NCBI GenBank assembly: GCA_029906195.1
Contig: JARWSJ010000001.1
Location: forward strand, 2,728,001-2,792,000
Source: Chitinophagaceae bacterium 26-R-25
GTDB taxonomy: Bacteria > Bacteroidota > Bacteroidia > Chitinophagales > Chitinophagaceae
Direction of reading: 5' to 3'
Length of the DNA stretch: 64,000 nucleotides
Position 1 is the first letter of the stretch; each line of letters starts with the position of its first letter. Positions 19,225 through 27,400 of the stretch are shown here, piece by piece. The notes beneath the pieces are model-generated. The model worked only from the letters and a program-made list of their open reading frames with translations. It was not told the DNA's origin and made no database searches. Made by a program: the position numbers and the translations under genes.

Positions 19225-22200
19225 TTAAAAAGTAACGTCCAGGCCTACAGTAATGGTTCTTGCCCTTGGGTACGATGAGTAATCAAACCCGCCGGTTAGT
19301 ACAGAATTATACACATTCACTTCAGGATCCTGGCCCGAATATTTAGTCCAGGTCATGACGTTCTGCATAGCGCTGTATACTCTGATGCCTTTCATTTTCA
19401 GGTGTTTCATCACAGATGCAGGCACATTGTAGCCTATAGCAAGAGTTTTAAATCGGAGGAACGAGCCATCTTCAACCAGATATGTAGAAGGAACAACCCC
19501 CGCTCCAAAAGCGCCGTTATTAAAGCCACCGGCTCTGGGGATATTGCTATTGGTATTGGTAGGCGACCATCTGTTTACATAGTCTGCAAACTGATTATTA
19601 CCGCCACTACCTGTCATGAAATAAGCCTTGTTAAAATTAACAGCATTGTTTCCGGCCGACCATTGGAAGAAAATATTCAAGTCGAAGCCCTTGTACGTGA
19701 AATTGTTGCTGAAACCTCCGATATGTTTGGGCAAGCTACGTCCAATAACGGTAAAGTCGCTGGCATCAATGGTTTTATCGCCATTCAAATCTTTATACTT
19801 AATGTCCCCAGGACGAATATTGGCCCTGGTAGCGCCGTTACCGGTAACCTCATTCTTCAACACATAGGTGCCTGCCGTGGATTTATCGAAATCGCTGTAC
19901 TGGTACACGCCATCAGCTTCCAGTCCATACATCAATCCCAGCTGCTGCCCTACTTTACTGATATAAAAAGGGCTGCCGGAATACGGTATAGTGCTAAGCA
20001 GTGATTCCTGATTGTCGGAGAGTTTTATTAGCTTGTTGCGGTTAAACGAAATATTAAAACTGGTGGTCCACGTGAAAGCTTGGGTTTGAATAGGAGTAGC
20101 ACTTAAAGCTAATTCAAGACCCTGGTTCTGCATTTTACCGATATTCTTATATACCGTTGTATAACCAAATGAAGTGGGCACATTTGCATTCAGAAGCAGG
20201 TCCGAGGTCACCTTGTTATACACATCGGCTTCAAAAGACAACCGGTTTCTAAAAAAGCTCAGGTCCAACCCCAGATCGCTTTGCGAAGTGGTTTCCCATT
20301 TGAGGTTATGGTTGCCAAGGGTTTGAACAACAGCCCCAGTAGTTACCACGTTATTGAATACATAAGGATTTGAGCCAGCTGCTTGACTATACTGTGACAG
20401 GTAAGCAAAATCACCAACCTTGTTATTACCCGTTTGACCATAAGAGACCCTTAGTTTAGCGTCAGAAATGACATGACTAAGTTTGCTCATGAATTTCTCA
20501 TTTGAAATTCTCCACGCAAAAGCCCCTGAAGGGAAATAGGCCCACCGATTTTCCGGAGCAAACTTAGATGTACCATCAGCCCTGAACGATGCCGTAAACA
20601 AGTATTTGGATTTATAGGAATAGTTTACACGGCCTAAAAATGAAACGCCGGTATTATTCGATGCGCCGGATAAAACAGTTGTCGGCACCCCCTGTGGTAA
20701 CGCGTTTATACCCAATTGTTCATTAGGCACTTTATTGGCGGCTAATCCATCATTGGACACTTTAGTCTGTTGCTCCGTCATACCCACCATTGCAGAAAAA
20801 TCATGAACCGTGTTAAAGTTTTTGGTATAGGTTAAAGTGTTTTCGTTCAGGAATGAGGTAAAGCGACTGTTACTGATTGACCCATTCGGTGTTCCGGAGA
20901 ATTTGGGGTTGGAGCCCTGCCAGGTATGAGAATTATAAAACTGCTGATTTTGCGAATTCCTGTCGGTTACACCCCCGGTTATCCTCAGCACTAAACTGGG
21001 CATGAATTTATATTCAAAATAAGCGTTGCTCATCAGTTCTTTAAACAGGTTCCTGTTAAAGGTATTCAGCAACGATGTATAAGGATTGGAACGGTAATCA
21101 TTTGTGGTGTTAATAAAGGCCTCATTGTCATTCTGCGTCATATCAAAAGGCAGAATACCAAGTACCGCAGCACTTGCAGGGCTCGGATTTGTGGGTCTGA
21201 ATCCCCAAACATTAAACATCAGGTTCAATTGACCATTGAAGGTAGGGCCGGAAACCTGCGTTCCTATTTGATCCTGATAACTATAATTGGTATTGAGCCC
21301 CACTTTCGCTTTATCATTAATGATTTGATCTATTGAAAACCGGCCCTGGTATCTTTTATATCCCGAGGTAATAATAATTCCCTTCTGGTCAAAATAATTT
21401 CCGGAAAAGCTGTATTTGGTTTTATCGTTACCGCCGGCAACTGACATGGTATGGCTCATTTGAACGGCTTTTTGGAATATGGCATATTGATAATCCAATG
21501 TTTGAGCCGTATCCTTATAGTAATTGAGCGTAGTGCCTCCACTCATCCAATATTGATAGGGACTGGGAGCACCACTCCCCGGGTAAGGGGCTATAGTAGG
21601 ATTGGTCTCTAATTGATATTTCACGTATTCGTATGGCGAAAGTGTCGCCACTTGCCTGATATTTTGTTGCGTGCCATAAAAACCATTATACTTTACTACC
21701 GGCGGCCCGGATTTTCCCCGCTTAGTCGTAATCATGATCACACCATTGGCACCACGGGCACCATAAATAGCAGTAGCCGAAGCATCTTTTAATACCTCGA
21801 TCGACTCAATATCAGCCGGATTAATGGAACCGAGAATGTTATTGGAATTTGTATAGGAATTGCTATTGGCAGGTGTATTGACATTGGTATTGATACTCAT
21901 GTCCTCAACCGGGAACCCGTCTATTACGTACAGAGGCGCATTGGACTGGGTAACAGAATTGGCACCACGTATCACTATATTGATAGAGTTACCGGGTTGT
22001 CCATCGGTAGAAGTTACCTGTACACCCGCTACTCTACCCGCCAAGGCCTGGTCTAAAGAGGAAACCGGGGCCTTCATCATGTCAGACATATTTACCCTGC
22101 CCACAGAACCGGTAAGGTCTCTCTTTTTAACAGTGCCATAGCCAATAACCACCACTTCTTCCGTTTGAGTAGCCTTTAATTTTAGCGTGGCATTAATTGC

Positions 22201-22464
22201 AGTGTTTGTTGTTCCTACAGTCAGGTCCTGTGTTTCGTAGCCGATAGAGCTCACAACAAGATGGGCATTTGTACCAGAGGCATGAATGATATAATTACCA
22301 TCCCTGTCAGTTTTGGTGGCGGTCTGGGTTCCCTTTACGGTTACCGTTATTCCTTCAATTGGGCGACCATCGGGCCCAGTCACCTTTCCTTTAATAACAT
22401 TGTCTTGGGCAATGACGGGCAAAATTGCCAGGAAAAGAAGCAGTGCAAGCAAACATTTTTTCAT
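19225..22464 (-). CDS. SusC/RagA-type TonB-dependent outer-membrane transporter
   Basis: A 1079-residue protein with a signal peptide (LLALLLFLAILPVIAQ). A carboxypeptidase-regulatory-like domain follows (about 22-105: IKGKVTGPDGRPIEGITVTVKG), then the plug (EEVVVIGYGTVKKRDLTGSV, VYVIDGFPVEDMSIN, DASATAIYGARGANGVIMITTK) and a 22-strand-type barrel ending DVTF. There is no STN signalling domain, so it is probably not a sigma-regulated transducer. It imports oligosaccharides with the adjacent SusD. Expression probably runs from the GH88 gene or its own promoter in the 107-bp gap. Confidence 0.97.
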   Translation of the reverse strand: MKKCLLALLLFLAILPVIAQDNVIKGKVTGPDGRPIEGITVTVKGTQTATKTDRDGNYIIHASGTNAHLVVSSIGYETQDLTVGTTNTAINATLKLKATQTEEVVVIGYGTVKKRDLTGSVGRVNMSDMMKAPVSSLDQALAGRVAGVQVTSTDGQPGNSINIVIRGANSVTQSNAPLYVIDGFPVEDMSINTNVNTPANSNSYTNSNNILGSINPADIESIEVLKDASATAIYGARGANGVIMITTKRGKSGPPVVKYNGFYGTQQNIRQVATLSPYEYVKYQLETNPTIAPYPGSGAPSPYQYWMSGGTTLNYYKDTAQTLDYQYAIFQKAVQMSHTMSVAGGNDKTKYSFSGNYFDQKGIIITSGYKRYQGRFSIDQIINDKAKVGLNTNYSYQDQIGTQVSGPTFNGQLNLMFNVWGFRPTNPSPASAAVLGILPFDMTQNDNEAFINTTNDYRSNPYTSLLNTFNRNLFKELMSNAYFEYKFMPSLVLRITGGVTDRNSQNQQFYNSHTWQGSNPKFSGTPNGSISNSRFTSFLNENTLTYTKNFNTVHDFSAMVGMTEQQTKVSNDGLAANKVPNEQLGINALPQGVPTTVLSGASNNTGVSFLGRVNYSYKSKYLFTASFRADGTSKFAPENRWAYFPSGAFAWRISNEKFMSKLSHVISDAKLRVSYGQTGNNKVGDFAYLSQYSQAAGSNPYVFNNVVTTGAVVQTLGNHNLKWETTSQSDLGLDLSFFRNRLSFEADVYNKVTSDLLLNANVPTSFGYTTVYKNIGKMQNQGLELALSATPIQTQAFTWTTSFNISFNRNKLIKLSDNQESLLSTIPYSGSPFYISKVGQQLGLMYGLEADGVYQYSDFDKSTAGTYVLKNEVTGNGATRANIRPGDIKYKDLNGDKTIDASDFTVIGRSLPKHIGGFSNNFTYKGFDLNIFFQWSAGNNAVNFNKAYFMTGSGGNNQFADYVNRWSPTNTNSNIPRAGGFNNGAFGAGVVPSTYLVEDGSFLRFKTLAIGYNVPASVMKHLKMKGIRVYSAMQNVMTWTKYSGQDPEVNVYNSVLTGGFDYSSYPRARTITVGLDVTF

Positions 22465-22571
22465 TTTTCAAATATTAGCAGTTAGAAAATCGTCAGGGTC
22501 TTACCCCTCATTTCCAATAAAAGAAATATCAGGTGGACCTATTTTTCAAAGGATGGTTCTTTCTAAGTAAT

Positions 22572-23840
22572 TTAATTGCCTATTTTTTGGTAACGAAGCA
22601 AAGCTTCTAAATAGTAATAATCAGCGTACACTATAGGCACGTCAATTTCGGCGTTGTGAGGGAAACTACCCACAGAATGTTTCAGTAAAAAAAACGCATT
22701 GCTTCCCGGCGTAGCCATGTAATTTGACGTACTTAAGGTTTTGATGGATGAAACAGCAAAATCTTTGTACTTTTTTCCGTCATTTCCAAGGTAACTACTT
22801 AACTCAAACAGCGCAGAACACACAACTGCAGCGGCTGACACATCACGCACCTTGTAATTTATTTTTGTTGGTTCATAATTCCATTGTGCAGTATATCCTT
22901 TCTCATTAACATTAAAATCCCAGTACGGAATTTTATCGCCAGGCAAATTTTGATTGTTCATATAAAAATCTGCCATCCTTTTTGCCGTGGTCAAAAAGCG
23001 CTTATCTCCCGTTTCGCGATAGATCATTGTATAACCATATATTCCCCACGCCTGTCCTCGTGCCCATGTAGAATTATCTGCAAAGCCCTGGCAGGTTTGT
23101 TGATTCAACACTTCGCCACTAACTGTATCATAGTTCACTACATGATACGAGCTATAATCAGCTCTTATATGATTTTTCATTGTTGTCTCTGCGTGGCGAA
23201 TGGCTATATTTTTATAAACGGGATCACCCGTTGCTTTAGAGGCAAAGAACAAAAGCTCGAGGTTCATTAAATTATCAATAATAACAGGATAGTGCCATTC
23301 TGTTTTCCCATCCCAGGATTTGCGGTAGTTCCAGGATTTAATGCAGCCAACCGTAGGGTTAAAGCGGCTTATAAGAGATTTGGCTGACTGCACAAGTACA
23401 TCTTTATATTTTTCGTTGTGCGTAATGCGGTAAGCGTTTCCGTAACTACAATACATCATAAAGCCGAGGTCATGGTGCGCTGTATTGAATTGATTTTGTT
23501 CAAGACTTTCCGTCCATTTGATGGCAGCTGCCTTCCAGGCTGTATCATGCGTGTACTCAAATACGTACCAAAGATTGCCTGGCCAAAAACCACCTGTCCA
23601 ATCAGATATAGCAGCATATTTTGTATTGCCTGTACTGTCGCTTGTACGTGGATAACGGGACAGGTCATTCGTTTGATCCAGCATCATGCGATATTGCTTT
23701 TCGGCTATATCGAATGAATGCTCGACCATGTTCTTCCCTTCTTTTTTACTAATGAATGCAATTATAACAACAGTAGCTGCCATTAGTAAAATCACGCCCA
23801 AAAATCCATTTCGTTTCATCGCCGTCATCGTTAGAATCAT
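22572..23840 (-). CDS. Unsaturated glucuronyl hydrolase, GH88
   Basis: A 422-residue reading frame. Met8 (MKRNGFLGVILLMAATVVII) is the likelier start and gives a signal or membrane anchor. The (alpha/alpha)6 fold carries the GH88 acidic pair Asp124 (HHDLGF) and Asp189 (PVIIDNLMNLELL), plus ARGQAWGIYGYTMIYRETGD. GH88 hydrates the vinyl ether of 4,5-unsaturated uronates left at non-reducing ends by polysaccharide lyases, so it fits the two PL8 lyases here. It lies 107 bp upstream of SusC on the same strand. Confidence 0.93.
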   Translation of the reverse strand: MILTMTAMKRNGFLGVILLMAATVVIIAFISKKEGKNMVEHSFDIAEKQYRMMLDQTNDLSRYPRTSDSTGNTKYAAISDWTGGFWPGNLWYVFEYTHDTAWKAAAIKWTESLEQNQFNTAHHDLGFMMYCSYGNAYRITHNEKYKDVLVQSAKSLISRFNPTVGCIKSWNYRKSWDGKTEWHYPVIIDNLMNLELLFFASKATGDPVYKNIAIRHAETTMKNHIRADYSSYHVVNYDTVSGEVLNQQTCQGFADNSTWARGQAWGIYGYTMIYRETGDKRFLTTAKRMADFYMNNQNLPGDKIPYWDFNVNEKGYTAQWNYEPTKINYKVRDVSAAAVVCSALFELSSYLGNDGKKYKDFAVSSIKTLSTSNYMATPGSNAFFLLKHSVGSFPHNAEIDVPIVYADYYYLEALLRYQKIGN

Positions 23841-24154
23841 TTTTATGAAAGTAGCAAACTGTGCCGCTTATGTACTGGCAAGTTGGTAAGATTTATTTGA
23901 AAAGAAGGGCAGACTTGTTCCAAAAAGGGGGTAAAATTTTCTTTTATTTTGTTCTATTTCTATTCTCTTTGCGCGTTCGATAAACTCGAAAGTGTTTCCA
24001 AATATTTTTTGAAACTCTTTGGCGAAATATTTACGATTGCCGCTTTCCATGCTACTTTCGTCATATTCAATTGACCTTTTAAAAGCAATTCTGATAATTT
24101 GCAAAACGCACTAAAAGCTTTAGCTTTGGCTGAGTTTACTTAAGTGAACAAGAA

Positions 24155-24348
24155 GGTGAACAAAATAATTAACGTATTTGAAAGTATTGCTGGATAAGCA
24201 TTATAGATATTGGTTTGAATCCTGATAGGGTCAAAAAAAAGGGTTTTGAAACCAACTAAAAGCCAGCAAAGTATTGATTTTGCTGGCTTTTTTGTTTTTA
24301 GGCATATCAAAAAAACACAAAAGAATTCAAAACTCTGGTGAACAAAAT
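24155..24348. repeat. 12-bp direct repeats bounding a terminator segment
   Basis: GGTGAACAAAAT occurs at 24155-24166 and again at 24337-24348, enclosing about 170 bp that contains the orphan terminator. The arrangement resembles attachment-site or target duplications, but no integrase or transposase is present. Confidence 0.5.
24258..24293 (+). terminator. Orphan plus-strand terminator hairpin
   Basis: The AAAAGCCAGCAAA arm pairs with TTTGCTGGCTTTT around an 8-10 base loop and is followed by T-rich sequence on the plus strand. No plus-strand gene lies upstream within the window. The surrounding 58 bp closely match 52088-52146, where the same hairpin does follow a plus-strand operon. Confidence 0.65.
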
Positions 24349-24379
24349 TTTTCGCAATTCATATACGTTTCGACACAAC

Positions 24380-24410
24380 AAAAAGGCCCCTGCATAGACA
24401 TGCAGAGGCC
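24380..24410 (-). terminator. Terminator of the giant surface protein gene
   Basis: Stem GGCCTCTGCAT / ATGCAGGGGCC (one mismatch) with a four-base loop, followed on the minus strand by TTTTTGTTG. It lies about 30 bp past the stop of the 24439-30339 gene. Confidence 0.85.
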
Positions 24411-24438
24411 ACCAAAACTAACACTTTAATACACTGCT

Positions 24439-27400
24439 CTATTTCATTAATTTCAACACAATTGTTTTGTCTTTTTTGGTACATCTCACAACGTACATTC
24501 CAGCACCCAAACCAGCTGTGGAGAAATCCACCTCGCCACTTTGAACATACTTCGTCGCGAGCTTGGCTCCTTGCATGTTGAACAGTTCCACAGACACTTG
24601 CGTATCTTCTGAGTTCTGGATCATCACACGGATGGCATCTTGACCGTTGACCATGTTGCCCAGTAGCGTGGCCGAGAAGTTCTGTGTCACTGCCAGCATT
24701 TGTTCCGGAACGGATTTGTTAATGATCTCAAACCTTCGCTCATTAATGCCCACTTCCTGTTCACCAATGGCAAAACCATATACTGCATCATTCTTTAACC
24801 GTGTGTCTGTATGCAGTTTGTTGTCGCGCAGGTAAAGCTCATTGGCGTTCCACAGACTGTTCTTCTTCACCACAAACTGATAATCTCCTGTTGCCGCCGC
24901 TCTCACACCCAAAGGCACAGGCTGAACGATTTCTCTCCTAAAATCTACCGCTAATCTCGCCTTGTCTTCAGCCAACGTATAAATGTTCAATCCTTTATTA
25001 TACAGCTTCTCCATATCCGCCTGATCGGTGCCTTTGTCCACTCCTTTTGCATCATAGCGAACGAAAAGGCGATCTCTGTAAACTCCTTTTTCCTGTACCT
25101 CCAGCTCCAGGTATTCCATGGCGCTTTCATCACCCTTGTTCGATTTTGCGCTTGAACCACTGCTCTTCTCTACCGATGACACTTGCATTTGCATCGTGCC
25201 GGACGTTGTCATTGCTGAAGTTGGAATGGAAATGGTCGACGAAGCCGTTGCCTGTTTAAACGCCATGGCAGTCATCACCGGTAACAACCTGTTGCCCGGC
25301 AGATAAGGCACCCATTGTCCAGCATCTGTGGTTCTTGCAGACGGCGTTGTTCCCAAAGGAATTTCCCAAACATAATAGGAAGTATTTCCTGTTGCGTCAC
25401 CCGTCATTGCCAGCGTGGTTACAGGAGCCGTAAAAGGATTGCCCGCCATCGTAAACGTTGTAGTGCTATTGGCTGCAGGAATGGAAACGTTAGTTCCTGT
25501 ATTGGTGGTTCCGCTTACAGTAAAGGCAAAAGGTGATGGGCCATAAGTGCCGGTCAGGCTGTCGAAGGCCGTTGCCAATCCTTTATAATAAAGCGCATAA
25601 GGGATATTTGGACTAGCCGATCCATTTACCATATTTGTCCATGCATTGGCCGAAAATATTTGTGCGTCAGAAATCGTCTTGTCAGGTATCGCCGGCGTCG
25701 AAGAAGAAGGCGCTGTTGATCCGCTGCCACTATTGAGTTGAAGGTTCAACCCATTGTTGGCAGATGCGGTGGACAAGAAACTACTTTGCGAAACAGAGAA
25801 AGGATAAGCCAGCACACGGAAGCCCTGCTGTCCCACCATCCATTTTTGGATCGTGGTTGTTCCCAAAGATGCACCGGCGGTATTGATTACGTATCCCGCA
25901 GCCGATGGACTTGCAAGTAAGATCACTTTAGGAGCTGTGCCGCTAAAGCTGCCGCTTGAACTGATACTCACCGTAGCGCCGGGTGCCACAATAAGAGAAT
26001 CGGGCGCTGTCACACTACTACCTATTGTTGGCTGCTGCGAAACTCCTGCAGGAATAAAAATACTTTCAGCCGTGCCTGGAACCCTTCCACCGGACCAGTT
26101 ACAGGCATCGCTCCAGCTTTGGCTGCTGGCACCCGTCCAGCTGGTAATGGCTCTTGTTTTATAGTACGATTGCTGGCTTGTTGTAAGCAACCGGATGTCC
26201 TCACTTTTCAATACAGAATCTGTCAAAACGATCTCCTGGATATATCCGTCCCAATAATTAGCGCCAGATGCTCCGCCGTAACCGCTGATCTGGAAAGGCT
26301 GTGCACCCGAGCCCAATGCAGGAAGCGTTGCACTCACAGAACCCAAGGGAATGCCATTCCCCAATACGGTTTGGCCCGCATTGCCGTACTGGCCAGTGAT
26401 GCTCACTACTTTGTTTTGCGAAGGCAGACCAAATGCTACGAACCGCGTCACTGAATCGCTCCACGCCGTTCCATTCTGGCTGCTGTTAAAGGAACCTGCA
26501 CCGTTTACACCATTGGTGCCCAAAATAAAATTCCAAACCTTATCCTTGCCGATCAACACTTGGCTGTTGACCGTTTTCTGATAACAGATTGCATTAACGG
26601 TAACACTGCTGAACCCATTAATCTCATGCACGTCTCCCTGCAAATAGCTCTTACCTGATTGACTGAACAGCAACGCTGGACGATTGTTGCCAGGGGCAGT
26701 GACAAAAGTATCGGCCTGGATCAAAAGGGGTTGATTGGCATCTGTAGCCTGAATGGCATTCCAACCTCTTCCACTTTGATCATACCAGGTGGACACTGTG
26801 GCGCTGTTGACAGAACCCGCGATCAGGCTGTCGAGTGTATTATAAGTAATGCCAGTTGTATCAGCATTATATGAGGTGTAGGACGTTGAAACATAAGAGT
26901 TCATTGTGAGGTTGCCATCGTCGTCAGGATAGACATCGTAATAGCTGCCGCCAGCTTTGATCCTTACTAACGGTCCCGCATAGCCGGTATTTACCTGCCT
27001 CAGCGAGAATACCTCCGCTGGTTGTATGGCGGGTAACCAGGCTCCTGCGAGATTGTTGGCTTGCACTGGTATGCCATTATAGCCACCTGTATTTTTATCA
27101 ATCATATCCTTGTCGTTTCCGGACAATGCTGTGTTGAATTCCAGCAGCTCTGACATGTAGCCATCCATCGGCTCATTAAAGGCTCCTGCCGCGGATACGC
27201 AGATTGAACCAGGCAATGCTTTGTATGCATTGGATACGTTGAGTACCTTCAATCCGTTACGGTACATATCGTTAACACCATTTGCCGGCTCAATCACTGT
27301 AAATATTTCTCCCGTAGTCTTCCAGGCACTGTTGGCATCGTCAACGATAAATCCGCCTCCATACCAGGAGCTGTGATTGTTGTATGGCCCAACCAACCAG

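Larger units (their letters stand above)
23841..24438. other. Gene-poor intergenic segment with repeat scar
   Basis: Nearly 600 bp without a convincing gene. It holds a TTG-started 78-codon minus frame (23868-24104), a 12-bp direct repeat GGTGAACAAAAT at 24155-24166 and 24337-24348 with a partial third copy at 24144, a T-arm-like string TTGGTTTGAATCC near 24210, a plus-strand terminator at 24258-24293 with no gene feeding it, and the terminator of the surface protein at the right end. It may be a scar left by an excised element. Confidence 0.55.

Noticed and set aside
19402-20004. 200-codon plus-strand frame inside the first SusC gene
   Set aside because: Antisense to a clear TonB-dependent transporter, with no domain and many unlikely residues; a shadow frame.
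23868-24104. 78-codon minus frame with KYFAKEFQKIFG, faintly like the end of an AraC domain
   Set aside because: Starts with TTG, has no upstream HTH sequence and no clear partner; could be a relic but I cannot support a gene.
24200-24230. tRNA gene
   Set aside because: Only a T-arm-like string is present; no acceptor, D or anticodon arms can be folded.
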